Notes: generated by a model from the letters alone, not told the origin. A DNA stretch of 64,000 nucleotides from Halolamina litorea (GCF_026616205.1 NZ_JANHGR010000001.1:372001-436000), one strand, 5' to 3'. Shown: positions 26,730-35,345, counted from the first letter of the stretch. Numbers and translations are program-made.

Positions 26730-27757
26730 CCGAGCCAGCCGATCCGCTGCTCTCGGTCCGGGACCTGAAGCGCCACTACCCCGTCCGCTCGGGCATCCTC
26801 GGCCGCAAGACGGGCGCCGTGCAGGCCGTCGACGGCGTGAGCTTCGACCTCGAGGCGGGCGAGACGCTCGCGGTCGTCGGCGAGTCCGGCTGTGGGAAAT
26901 CGACGCTCGCGGAGACGGTGATCGGTCTCGACGAGCCCACCGCGGGCGGGGTCGTCTTCGACGGCGAACCGCTCGACGGCGGCGCCGACAAGTCGTTCCG
27001 CCGCCGGGTCCAGATGGTGTTTCAGGACCCGTTCTCGACGCTCAACGAGCGCATGACTGTCGGCCGCATCGTCGCCGAGCCGTTGGTCATCCACGACGAG
27101 CGCGCCGAGGACCGGGCGGCGTACGTCCGTGAGCTGCTCGAGACGGTCGGCCTCGACCCCAATCGGCACTACGACGCGTTCCCCCACGAACTCTCGGGTG
27201 GCCAGCGCCAGCGTGTCGGCATCGCCCGGGCGCTCGCGCTCGAACCCGACCTGCTCGTCCTCGACGAGCCGGTGTCGGCCCTGGACGTGAGCGTCCGTGC
27301 GGGCGTCCTCGAACTGCTCCGGGACCTGCAGGCCGAGCGCGGTCTGACCTACCTCCTGATCACCCACGACGTGAGCGTCGTCAGACAGGTCGCCGACCGG
27401 GTCGCGGTGATGTACCTCGGCGAGTTCGTCGAACTCGGCGGGCTGGAAACGGTGCTCGACGAGCCGGCTCATCCCTACACGGAGGCGCTGCTGTCCAGCG
27501 TCCCCCGCGTTCGGGCCGACCCCGAACCTGACGACCGCATCCGACTCCCGGGCTCGCCGCCGGACCCCTCGGACCCGCCGACGGGCTGTCGGTTCCACCC
27601 GCGCTGTCACCTGCGCGAGCGTCTCGGCGACGATGATGCGGCACGCTGTGTCGAGGCGGACCCGGCGCTGGTCGAACGCGACGCGGGTGGGGACCCACGG
27701 GCTGACGTTGACCGCGATGGCCGGACCGTCGCCTGCCACTTCAGGCCCGACCAGTAG
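26726..27757 (+). CDS. Dipeptide/oligopeptide ABC transporter ATP-binding protein (DppF type)
   Basis: Second ATPase of the importer, 343 residues. Walker A GESGCGKST, signature LSGGQRQRVGIARAL, and Walker B LLVLDEPVSALDV are present, and the C-terminal PPTGCRFHPRCHLRERLG matches the partner's extension. Last gene of the operon; the next 225 bp hold no gene. Confidence 0.94.
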   Translation: MTEPADPLLSVRDLKRHYPVRSGILGRKTGAVQAVDGVSFDLEAGETLAVVGESGCGKSTLAETVIGLDEPTAGGVVFDGEPLDGGADKSFRRRVQMVFQDPFSTLNERMTVGRIVAEPLVIHDERAEDRAAYVRELLETVGLDPNRHYDAFPHELSGGQRQRVGIARALALEPDLLVLDEPVSALDVSVRAGVLELLRDLQAERGLTYLLITHDVSVVRQVADRVAVMYLGEFVELGGLETVLDEPAHPYTEALLSSVPRVRADPEPDDRIRLPGSPPDPSDPPTGCRFHPRCHLRERLGDDDAARCVEADPALVERDAGGDPRADVDRDGRTVACHFRPDQ

Positions 27758-27806
27758 CCGGCCTCGCCCGAGCACCGAGACCGCGTTTTCTGCCCGTTAG
27801 AGCGCC

Positions 27807-27823
27807 GGTACGGACACCGTACC
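27807..27823. terminator. Stem-loop downstream of the peptide transporter operon
   Basis: GGTACGG (27807-27813) and CCGTACC (27817-27823) are perfect 7-bp arms around a 3-nt loop, 50 bp after the last operon gene. A GTTTTC tract lies before it rather than after it, so it could also be an mRNA 3' stabiliser. The remaining gap to 27982 shows only the presumed promoter of the next gene. Confidence 0.4.
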
Positions 27824-27982
27824 CCGCCGACAGGCCCTTCCTGCCCGTCAGTCTGCCGACCCGAATCGCACGTTCGTTGGCGGCGTGGGGACTCGTAACT
27901 AATCCCACCGCCGAACTCCTCAGCAGTAACCGATCGGGGCGCCAGTCGACGACGGCTCCGCCCCCGTTCGGACATCAAAACA

Positions 27983-29347
27983 ATGACTGACGACAACTCT
28001 TTCACAGTGTCTCGACGGAAGGTACTCGGCGGCGTCGGCGCGATCGGCCTCGCGAGCGCGGGTGCCGGACTCGGTACGACCGCGTACTTCAACGACACCG
28101 AGTCGTTCTCCGGGAACACCCTCGAGGCGGGGTCCCTCGACCTGTTCGTGCACGTCGACTACTCCGAAGACCAGGGCAGCTACGCGCAGTACAGCACGCC
28201 GCCCGGAACGTTCATCGACGGCAACGTCGTCGGCGGCGGCGACGGTGAGCCGCTCCGGATCGAAGTGTCCGACCTCAAGCCCGGCGACTCCGGCGAAGGC
28301 GAGTTCTGCTTCTCGATCGTCGACAACCCCGCGTATCTCTGGATGTGCGGGGGGCTGACCCAGAACGCCCAGAACGGCACCACCGAACCCGAGGCCGAGA
28401 CCCTCGATGAGCTGTACGGATCGACCCCCGCGAACGGCCAGCTGGCCGACGCGATGACGGTCTCGCTCTCGTACTGCACGACTGAGGAGGCCGACGGCGA
28501 GACCACCACCGTGATCGGCGACGAGATCGTCTCGGGCTCGCTCGCGGAGGTCATGGCGATGCTCGCTGCCGGTGTGCCGCTCTCCGGTGACGGGGACGGC
28601 GACGCACCCCTCGCGGACCGCCCCGTCTTCGAGGGTGTCGAGCAACCCTTCATCGACGAGGAAGTCAACGCGGCGGAGACCTGCGTCTGCTTCGAGTGGG
28701 AGGTCCCCACCGACGTGGGCAACGAGATCCAGACCGACTCCGTCATGTTCGACCTCGAGTTCTACGCCGAACAGGCCCGACACGGCGACGGGACGAACAA
28801 CCCCTGCATCGACGCCTCCTACAGCGCCGACTACGTCAACCCCGATGGCATCACCCAGCCCATCCCCGACGGCGTCGCCCGCGTCGACGTCGCCTACGGC
28901 GAGGCGAACGTCGTCTACGGTATCACGTTCGACGAACCCGACGGGAGCCAGTACAGCCTGGCCGACCCGAACTTCGCGAACGCGAACTTCTCGATGCCGT
29001 TCGACGTGGAGGACGACGGCGGCTACGACTTCCAGGTGGCTTGGAACGCAGAGGGCAACGACGCGTTCCGCTACTCGGGCGTCAGCAGCGTCCCCGAGTG
29101 GGAGAAGGACGACGGCACCGGCTGGTCGGCGCTCCCCTCCGGGTTCACCGCCGTCAAGTCCGGCTCGCAGGCGATCATCAGCGTCCCGCGCTCGCTCCTC
29201 GAGACGGGCGGAGCCACCTACGGCTTCGGCTTCAGCGCCAGCGCCGGCGGCGAACAGCCTTCGGTCTCGATCCCGACCGGCGGCCCGTACTCCTCGAACG
29301 CCAACTGGACCTCGAGCGAGAACAGTCAGGAGGAGACCGTCCAGTAG
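27983..29347 (+). CDS. SipW-dependent-type exported protein
   Basis: Secreted protein of 454 residues. The N-terminus SRRKVLGGVGAIGLASAGAGLGTTAYFNDTES is the signal shared by haloarchaeal proteins of the SipW/TasA-like (camelysin-like) group, which a dedicated signal peptidase processes. After it come SGNTLEAGSLDLFVHVDY and LKPGDSGEGEFCFSIVDNP, the beta-sandwich start of the family. Paired cysteines occur around 106-121, 172 and 235-237. The C-terminal third (from about 275) is a separate beta-rich region. No SipW-type peptidase gene is in the window. Probably a surface or extracellular fibre component. Confidence 0.8.
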   Translation: MTDDNSFTVSRRKVLGGVGAIGLASAGAGLGTTAYFNDTESFSGNTLEAGSLDLFVHVDYSEDQGSYAQYSTPPGTFIDGNVVGGGDGEPLRIEVSDLKPGDSGEGEFCFSIVDNPAYLWMCGGLTQNAQNGTTEPEAETLDELYGSTPANGQLADAMTVSLSYCTTEEADGETTTVIGDEIVSGSLAEVMAMLAAGVPLSGDGDGDAPLADRPVFEGVEQPFIDEEVNAAETCVCFEWEVPTDVGNEIQTDSVMFDLEFYAEQARHGDGTNNPCIDASYSADYVNPDGITQPIPDGVARVDVAYGEANVVYGITFDEPDGSQYSLADPNFANANFSMPFDVEDDGGYDFQVAWNAEGNDAFRYSGVSSVPEWEKDDGTGWSALPSGFTAVKSGSQAIISVPRSLLETGGATYGFGFSASAGGEQPSVSIPTGGPYSSNANWTSSENSQEETVQ

Positions 29348-29402
29348 GCGTCCTTACTTCTCCTCACCGCGGGGTTGTCGACCCGCCTCTGCCCTCGGTG
29401 AG

Positions 29403-30329
29403 CTACCGGCCGTCGAGGTACGCCTCGATGGCCTCGTCGTCGACGGCGTCGAGCACCGCCGCCGTGTCGAGGTGTTCGGCGAGCCGTCGGTGCCCCTCCG
29501 CCCGTAGCTCCTCGACCTCCTCGGGCGAACGCTCCGTGTCGAACGCCCGGTCGATGTAGCGCTCCCGCAGTCGCTCGACCTCAGCGTCGCCCGCGTCGGT
29601 TCCGTCAAGTTCGTTCTCGAACCACTCTGCCCAGCGCTCGCGCTCGGCCCACGGGCCGCTGAACTCCGTCTCCGGGCGCAGCCAGTCGTACACCGGGGCG
29701 ACGCCGCCTGCCAGCCCCTCGGCCTCGCGGTGGTCCTGTAGCAGCGTCCGGGCGACGTGCCCGCCGTGGCCGGCGGCGACGACGACCTGCGCGTTGCGCT
29801 GCTCGGTCGGCGCGGCGACGTAGAGCCCGTCGATCGGCGTCCGACCGTCGGCGTCGGCGAAACTCCGGTCGAGCTGTTCGTGCTCCTCGCCGTGGTGCAT
29901 TTCGACTTCGAACATCTCGTCGTCCTCCTCCAGAGGCTTCAGGTAGGAGGCGTCGTACCACGCGGCGGCGACGATGTAGCGTGCGGTGACCGTCTCGCCC
30001 TCGCTGGTGACGACCCGGAAGCCCGTGCCCTCGCCGTCCTCACGCCGGGCAACGGCGTCGACGAGGTCAGGCACGTGGGTCGCGCCTGCCGCTTCGAGCC
30101 CGTCGTGGAACAGGTCGGTCAGCGTTTCTGTGTCGATCCCGCCGGGGAAGCCGGGGTAGTTCTCGATGAACGCCGCGCGGGCCAGCGCCGCGTTCCCGCG
30201 GTCGTATACCACCGTGTCGAGCCCGTAGCGGGCGGTGAACGTCGCGACGCCGCTGCCGGTCGGCCCGCCGCCGACGACGACCACGTCGTGGTCCGGTTCG
30301 GTGGCGTCGGTGCCCTCGCCATCACGCAT
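29403..30329 (-). CDS. FAD/NAD(P)-dependent oxidoreductase, thioredoxin-reductase-like
   Basis: Flavoprotein of 308 residues. The FAD dinucleotide loop is VVVVGGGPTGSGVATF, a second conserved piece is IDGLYVAAPTEQRNAQVVVAAGHGG, and IENYPGFPGGI resembles thioredoxin reductases. It lacks the redox-active CxxC, so it is not a true thioredoxin reductase. A charged C-terminal extension runs from about 225. The ATG at 30329 overlaps the stop of the siderophore-binding protein by 8 bp, so the two are coupled; reduction of imported ferric siderophore is a reasonable inference. Confidence 0.8.
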   Translation of the reverse strand: MRDGEGTDATEPDHDVVVVGGGPTGSGVATFTARYGLDTVVYDRGNAALARAAFIENYPGFPGGIDTETLTDLFHDGLEAAGATHVPDLVDAVARREDGEGTGFRVVTSEGETVTARYIVAAAWYDASYLKPLEEDDEMFEVEMHHGEEHEQLDRSFADADGRTPIDGLYVAAPTEQRNAQVVVAAGHGGHVARTLLQDHREAEGLAGGVAPVYDWLRPETEFSGPWAERERWAEWFENELDGTDAGDAEVERLRERYIDRAFDTERSPEEVEELRAEGHRRLAEHLDTAAVLDAVDDEAIEAYLDGR

Positions 30330-31473
30330 CGAACTCACCCGTCACGATGTCGGCGACGCGCTGGCGGTCGAACAGCTCCTCGCCGGCGAACTCCTCGGGG
30401 AACAGTCCCTGTGCGGCCGATTCGAGTTGGAACAGGTGGATGATCGGTCCCTGGTACGTGAGCCCGCCGTAGATCACGCGGTCGTTCTGGACCGCGGTGA
30501 GTTCGCTCGCGACCTCGTGTTCCTCCAGTGGCGTCCGGATGTTCTCCTCGAAGTACGACTCGGTGATCTCACCCTGCAGTCGGATCGCCAGCGCGTCGGG
30601 GTCGATCTCCAACAGCGTCTCGAAGTCGACGGTGCCACCGCCGGCCTGTGCGTCGGTGACGCCGTTCTGAGCGAGCGCGTCGCCGACGCCGAGGTCGCGC
30701 CACTGCTTGCCCTGTGTGCCCTCCCCGAGCAGGTACGGGTAGAACGACTCCGGCGGGATCCCGGCGGGGTACAGCAGCGCGATGTCGGGGCGCTCGGCCG
30801 GCAGTCGGCGCTCCACGTCGGCGATGACCTCGTCGTGGAGCGTCGCGAAGGCCTCGTAGCGGGCCCGCTGCTGGAAGACCTCGGCGACCTTCTCGAAGGC
30901 CTCGTACATCGAGTAGTACTCGTAGTCGTGCCAGCCGTAGGCCCGCGAGAACGTCGTGTTGCCGACGAAGGGGCCCACCTGCCCGTCGATCTCGTCCACG
31001 TCCGCTTGGCTCCAGCCGAGGCGGTTGATCATGAAGTTCGGATCGATCACGTGCACGTCGGCGTCGACCTCGTAGAAGACCTCCTTGTCAGTCCCACCGT
31101 CGTACAGCGCCGTCAGCTCGTCGGGGTTGACCGAGACGCCGGGCAGGTCGTCGTAGTAGTGCGTCCCGAAGCGTGCCGTGAGTCCGATCCCCTGCAGCCC
31201 CTCGGCCTGTCCGAGCGCGACCCCCATGTCGGCGTAGTCACCGGTGTAGGGCAGCCAGTCTTCCGGCACCGTGTCGAACTCCACGCGCCCGACCGGCGCC
31301 ATCTCGACCGTGTAGCTCCCGTCGGGCGTCGCCGTCGGCTCTGGCGTCGCCGTCCCGCCCCCGCTGGGCGTCTCCGTCGTCGTCGACCCGGAACAGCCCG
31401 CGAGCAGACCGGACCCCACGGCTGCGCTCGTCCCGAGAAGCCGTCGCCGCGTCAGCGTGTCTCGTTTCGCCAT
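30322..31473 (-). CDS. Iron-siderophore type ABC transporter substrate-binding lipoprotein
   Basis: Tat-exported lipoprotein of 383 residues: TRRRLLGTSAAVGSGLLAGC with lipobox Cys27, then a Thr/Pro/Gly-rich linker. The body has FecB/BtuF features: VEFDTVPEDWLPYTGDYADMGVALG, DVHVIDPNFMINRLGW, a long central helix around 215-245, and DPDALAIRLQGE. No permease or ATPase gene is next to it. The ATG at 31473 is chosen because the frame further upstream would translate the two iron-box-like sites. It is followed with overlap by a flavoprotein gene. Confidence 0.84.
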   Translation of the reverse strand: MAKRDTLTRRRLLGTSAAVGSGLLAGCSGSTTTETPSGGGTATPEPTATPDGSYTVEMAPVGRVEFDTVPEDWLPYTGDYADMGVALGQAEGLQGIGLTARFGTHYYDDLPGVSVNPDELTALYDGGTDKEVFYEVDADVHVIDPNFMINRLGWSQADVDEIDGQVGPFVGNTTFSRAYGWHDYEYYSMYEAFEKVAEVFQQRARYEAFATLHDEVIADVERRLPAERPDIALLYPAGIPPESFYPYLLGEGTQGKQWRDLGVGDALAQNGVTDAQAGGGTVDFETLLEIDPDALAIRLQGEITESYFEENIRTPLEEHEVASELTAVQNDRVIYGGLTYQGPIIHLFQLESAAQGLFPEEFAGEELFDRQRVADIVTGEFDA

Positions 31474-31477
31474 GGGT

Positions 31478-31527
31478 TTTGGCTCGCCTAAACACTCATA
31501 GTCGTTCCGGTTTTTCGGCTGGCCTAA
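31478..31527. promoter_or_regulatory. Two iron-box-like inverted repeats upstream of the siderophore-binding gene
   Basis: TTTGGCTCGCCTAA (31478-31491) and TTCGGCTGGCCTAA (31514-31527) share TTnGGCTnGCCTAA; read on the minus strand this is TTAGGCnAGCCnAA. The copies start 36 bp apart and flank the position expected for the TATA box. TTAGG...CCTAA palindromes are the known site type of DtxR/SirR-family iron regulators, including haloarchaeal ones. Repression when iron is sufficient is the expected effect; this is inference. Confidence 0.65.
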
Positions 31528-31583
31528 GAACTCGTCCGCTGCCGACCGCGGGGGCTTAACCGACGGCACCCGGACTGGCCCAC

Positions 31584-32456
31584 ATGACTGACCGCGTCGC
31601 CACGACCGTCGGGCTGTTCCCGTCGCCGGAGGGTTCGACCGCCGAGCAGGCCCGCGAGGCGGGCGTCGACGCCCAGCGCGGGGCCGGGATCGACCACGTC
31701 GTCGAGGGACAAGCCGGCTGGAGCGACCTCACGGCGCCGCTCGCACGCCACGACGCCGTCGAACAGGGCGAGGACGGCCTCCGGATCGAGGGCGAACTCA
31801 CTCCTACCGGCACGCTCGCCGCCGAACACGCCGCCGCCGCGGCGCTGCTCACCCCCGAGGAGTCGCTGCATGCCGTCGTCCCCGGGCCGTACACGCTCGC
31901 CCGGCGGACCGACCGCGGCGCCGATGCGCTCGCCCCGATCACCGACTACCTCGCCGGCGAGGTCGCGGCGCTGCCCGATCACGGGACTCTCTCGATCCTC
32001 GATCCGGCGCTCGTTACGGACCCGCCGGGGGACGGCGTCGACGCCCGAGCGAGCGAGGCCATCGACACGCTCGCCGGCGCCAGCGGTGCCGACACCGTCC
32101 TCCAGACGTGGGGCGCCGCCTACGAGGAGAAACCCTACGCCCACCTGATGGACGCCGACGTGGACGCCTTCGCGTTCGACTTCGTCGCCGGCGACCGCGA
32201 GACCCACCTCTACAACGTCACGGAGTTCGGGACGAAGGACTCGGTCGCGTTGGGGCTGGTCGACGCCCGCGACCCCGACCTCGAGGACCCCGGAACCGTC
32301 GCCGACCGCGTGGACTGGGTGCTCGGCCGCATCCCGAGTCAGACGTTCGAGACGGCGTATATCGTCCCGAACGGCGGGCTGGCGTCGTTGCCCACCCCGG
32401 CGTTTCGTGAGAAGCTCGCGGCACTTGCCGGGGCCGTGGTGGCGCCCTCCGAGTGA
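31584..32456 (+). CDS. MetE/UROD-superfamily protein without the zinc site
   Basis: A 290-residue TIM-barrel-type protein related to cobalamin-independent methionine synthase. The family positions can be followed through GPYTLARRT, DPALVTDPP, and the C-terminal IVPNGGLASLPTPAFREKLAAL. In active MetE the barrel carries His-x-Cys and a late NPDCGL cysteine as zinc ligands; here the equivalents read QTWGAAYEEKP and PNGGLASLP, and the whole protein has no cysteine. It is probably a non-catalytic or repurposed subunit, such as the first half of the two-protein haloarchaeal MetE pair. No partner gene follows. Confidence 0.7.
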   Translation: MTDRVATTVGLFPSPEGSTAEQAREAGVDAQRGAGIDHVVEGQAGWSDLTAPLARHDAVEQGEDGLRIEGELTPTGTLAAEHAAAAALLTPEESLHAVVPGPYTLARRTDRGADALAPITDYLAGEVAALPDHGTLSILDPALVTDPPGDGVDARASEAIDTLAGASGADTVLQTWGAAYEEKPYAHLMDADVDAFAFDFVAGDRETHLYNVTEFGTKDSVALGLVDARDPDLEDPGTVADRVDWVLGRIPSQTFETAYIVPNGGLASLPTPAFREKLAALAGAVVAPSE

Positions 32457-32545
32457 CCGAGTCGGGGAGCGACCACCGACCCGGCCACACCCGCGAGCCT
32501 GTAGGCAAACGCATATACGGGACATCGCCGAACCCCGGGACGGGT

Positions 32546-32692
32546 ATGGCAGCCATGAGTACGCTCGACTGGTTGGGGCTCGTCGGACCGTACGCCGTCT
32601 TCTTCCTGATGTTGATCGTCTACTACGTCTGGGAGGGTCGGCGCGAACGGGCGCTCCGCGAACGCTACGAGGAGGGTGAGCATGCCCAGTAG
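32546..32692 (+). CDS. Small membrane protein preceding the symporter (symporter accessory type)
   Basis: A 48-residue peptide with one membrane helix (LDWLGLVGPYAVFFLMLIVYYVW) and a charged tail EGRRERALRERYEEGEHAQ. GCATATAC at 32511-32518 lies about 30 bp upstream. The gene overlaps the start of the sodium/solute symporter by 11 bp. Such single-helix peptides are known next to some Na+/solute symporters and are thought to act with them; assignment is by position and form. Confidence 0.7.
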   Translation: MAAMSTLDWLGLVGPYAVFFLMLIVYYVWEGRRERALRERYEEGEHAQ

Positions 32693-34427
32693 CGTCGGTC
32701 TCGTGCCGATGCAGGGCGGCGGCATCGCCGGCGCCGCGGGGGGCTGGGTGCTCGGGACGTTCGCGCTCTACCTCGTCGTCCTGATCGGGATCGGCCTGTG
32801 GGCCTCCCGGTTCATGGACTCCGTCGGCGACTACGTGATCGGGGGGCGCCAGATCGGCCCGGTCGTCACCGGCTTCTCCGAACGGGCCTCCGAGATGAGC
32901 GGCTGGCTCACCCTCGGGGTTCCCGCCGACGCCTACGGGACGGGAATCATGGCGTTCCTCAACGGCCTGGGGATGATCCCGGCGGACCTGTTCGCGTGGG
33001 CCGGCATCGCCAAACGGCTCCGGAAGTACACCGAACTCGTCCGGTCGGTGACGCTGCCGACGTTCTTCGAGACGCGGCTGGGCGACGACACCGGCGCCGT
33101 GAAGGCCGTCTCGGCGGTCGTGTTGATGCTGTTCGAGGGTGGCTACGTCGGCGCTCAGATCGTCGCGGCGGGGACGCTGCTCCAGATCCTGACGGGGATC
33201 GAGCCGTGGATCGGTATCGTCGGCGGCGGCGTCATCGTCATCGGCTACACGTTCCTCGGGGGCTACTTCGCGGTCGCGTGGTCGGACTACTTCCAGGGGG
33301 CGATCATCCTCGCGGCGTTCATCGTCCTCCCGGTGCTCGCGTTCGCCGACATGGGCCTGCCCTTCGAGGCGGTCGCGGCCGCCGCGGGCGACTCCGCGAC
33401 CAGCATCACCGCCGGGATGGCCGGCTGGACCGCCGTCTTCGGCGTCATCAGCTACGCCGCCATCGGCCTCGGCGTCCCCGGGAACCCCCACATCATGGTC
33501 CGGTTCATGGGGATCGACAAGGTGCGGAACGTCCGACTCGCGGCGCTGGTCGCTCAGCTGTTCATGTTCGTCGCGTACATCGGCGCCGCGCTTGTGGGGC
33601 TGTACGCCATCGCCACCTTCGGCGACGGCGCACTCGCCGACCCCGACAACGCGATGCCCCGACTCACGCTCGAACTGCTGCCCGGCGCGGTGGCCGGGAT
33701 CGTGCTCGCGGCCGCGCTGGCCGCGATGATGTCGAGTGCGGACTCGCAACTGCTCGTCGCCACGAGCGCCGTCGTCGAGGACGTCTACCACGGCTTCCTC
33801 GACCGCGACGCCACTCAGAAGGAACTGGTCCGGTACTCCCGCTACGTCACCTTCGGTCTCGGCGCCGCGAGCGTCGCCTTCGCGTTCATCGCCCAGGACA
33901 CGCCGATATACACGCTGGTCCTCGACTACGCGTGGGGCGGGCTGGGCGCCGCCATCGGGCCGACGGTGATCGCCACGCTCTGGTGGAAGCGCGTCACGGC
34001 GAAGGGTTCGGTCGCCAGCATGCTCGTCGGGACGACGACGATGGTGCTGTGGACCCAACTCTCGACGGTGCTGGGCTGGGTCGGCGCGATGCCGCCCGAG
34101 TCGTCGGCGTTCTGGTACGGCCTGGTCACGGTGTACGGCCTGTTCCCGGCCTTCATCCTCTCGACGCTCACGCTGGTCGTCGTCTCGCTGCTGACCGAGC
34201 CGCCCGAGAACGTCGACGAGCACTTCGACGCCTTCGACAAGCCGCTCTCGGCCATCGTCTCCGCGGACGACACGGCCGGCACGCCCGAGTACGTCGCCGA
34301 CGGCGGCACGAGCGTCGACGACGTCGGCGCCGCCGAGGCGACCGACACGTCGCCGAAGGTGCTCACCGAAGCCGACAACATCCGCGCCCACGTCGCCGCC
34401 TCGGGCTACTGGGAGGATGACGACTGA
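32682..34427 (+). CDS. Sodium/solute symporter (PutP-like)
   Basis: Membrane transporter of 581 residues with about thirteen helices. Family features are FSERASEMSGWLTLGVPADAYGTG, KRLRKYTELVRSVTLPTFFETRLGD, SDYFQGAIILAAF, and the sodium-site region LAAALAAMMSSADSQLLVATSAVVEDVY (about 340-370). This places it in the proline/pantothenate branch; the substrate is not fixed. A soluble acidic C-terminus of about 60 residues follows. The ATG at 32682 lies inside the end of the accessory peptide gene, and the next gene overlaps its end by 11 bp. Confidence 0.92.
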   Translation: MPSSVGLVPMQGGGIAGAAGGWVLGTFALYLVVLIGIGLWASRFMDSVGDYVIGGRQIGPVVTGFSERASEMSGWLTLGVPADAYGTGIMAFLNGLGMIPADLFAWAGIAKRLRKYTELVRSVTLPTFFETRLGDDTGAVKAVSAVVLMLFEGGYVGAQIVAAGTLLQILTGIEPWIGIVGGGVIVIGYTFLGGYFAVAWSDYFQGAIILAAFIVLPVLAFADMGLPFEAVAAAAGDSATSITAGMAGWTAVFGVISYAAIGLGVPGNPHIMVRFMGIDKVRNVRLAALVAQLFMFVAYIGAALVGLYAIATFGDGALADPDNAMPRLTLELLPGAVAGIVLAAALAAMMSSADSQLLVATSAVVEDVYHGFLDRDATQKELVRYSRYVTFGLGAASVAFAFIAQDTPIYTLVLDYAWGGLGAAIGPTVIATLWWKRVTAKGSVASMLVGTTTMVLWTQLSTVLGWVGAMPPESSAFWYGLVTVYGLFPAFILSTLTLVVVSLLTEPPENVDEHFDAFDKPLSAIVSADDTAGTPEYVADGGTSVDDVGAAEATDTSPKVLTEADNIRAHVAASGYWEDDD

Positions 34428-34968
34428 GCCCGGGTCGGGCCCGAGCGACGGGACGATTCCGAGCGACGACCCGCTCCCGGCCGCCGACCACCCGCTCGTG
34501 GGCGACCGCCACGAGGCGGTCTCGCTGCCCGTCATCGAGCCGAGCGTCCCCCGTTCGTCGGTCGATTCGGCGGGTCGGGTCGGGGCGGTCGCCTACCCCG
34601 TCAGGGTGTACGAGGCGGAGATCACGGTCGACCGACCGCTACTCTCCCCGCGGACCGACCGGAGCGTGATCAGCGTGGACCGATCCCGGCGCCTCGCGGT
34701 CCGTGCCGACACGGTCCCCGAGACCACGGAGCGGCGGATCGAGGACGTGCTGGTGCTACCGGCCGAACTCTCGCCGGCACAAGCTGACGAGAAAGCCGAA
34801 GAAGCGGCGTTCAAGTGGACCCTCAGGGGGTCGATCCTCGCCGACGCTCCCGAGATCGAGTTCTCGCGGGTCGTCGACGCGTACAAACTGTTCTGGTTGG
34901 CCGACCGCCCCGACGGCGACGCCATCGTCGACAGCGTCAGCGGGGACGAGCGGCCGTTCGAGGGGTAG
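34417..34968 (+). CDS. Hypothetical protein coupled to the symporter
   Basis: A soluble acidic protein of 183 residues without signal or membrane segment. Residues 1-60 are low complexity (Pro/Asp/Ser). A central strand-rich part includes VAYPVRVYEAEITVDRPLL and RRLAVRADTVPETTERRIEDVLVLP, and a C-terminal helix-rich part has AQADEKAEEAAFKWTLRG. I recognise no family. Its ATG is 11 bp inside the symporter gene, so expression is tied to the transporter and a regulatory or cytoplasmic-partner role is possible. Confidence 0.68.
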   Translation: MTTEPGSGPSDGTIPSDDPLPAADHPLVGDRHEAVSLPVIEPSVPRSSVDSAGRVGAVAYPVRVYEAEITVDRPLLSPRTDRSVISVDRSRRLAVRADTVPETTERRIEDVLVLPAELSPAQADEKAEEAAFKWTLRGSILADAPEIEFSRVVDAYKLFWLADRPDGDAIVDSVSGDERPFEG

Positions 34969-34971
34969 TTC

Positions 34972-35253
34972 TCAGTCGTCGCTCGACTGGATCACTTCGA
35001 CGACGGGGCCGTCGTCGGCCGCGTCGTCGCTGTCGCCGCCCTCGCTGGGCGTCGGGAGGAACGGCGCGATCAGGGCCGCGACAGCGAGCAGGATCGAGGT
35101 GTAACGGACGGCGTCGACGTACCAGTCCTCGGCGACGAGGTCCTCGGGGTTCTCGTAGCCCACCAGCATCGACTGCTTGCCGATCTCGATGGACTTCTCG
35201 GGGAGGGCGGCGCCCGCGACGCCGGAGACGAACGTGATGGCTCTCAGGAGCAT
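34972..35253 (-). CDS. Small hypothetical membrane protein
   Basis: A 93-residue protein. An N-terminal hydrophobic stretch (about 4-17), a polar middle with EKSIEIGKQSMLVGYENPEDL, one clear membrane helix (YTSILLAVAALIAPFLP, about 50-67), and an acidic tail GGDSDDAADDG. It converges with the preceding gene (3 bp gap). No recognised domain. Confidence 0.58.
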   Translation of the reverse strand: MLLRAITFVSGVAGAALPEKSIEIGKQSMLVGYENPEDLVAEDWYVDAVRYTSILLAVAALIAPFLPTPSEGGDSDDAADDGPVVEVIQSSDD

Positions 35254-35345
35254 ACGCTGACTGCTTGGGGCGCCGGGAACGTGGCGTTTGTGGTTCCGGC
35301 GCCGCCGCTACGGGGTCGGGAAAACGCGAAAAGCCGCGAGCCGCG

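Noticed and set aside
31524-34535. A 1003-residue open frame on the minus strand across the MetE-like gene and the symporter.
   Set aside because: It is antisense to well-supported genes, is full of Arg/Asp/His low-complexity sequence with no domain, and exists because stop codons are rare in high-GC DNA.
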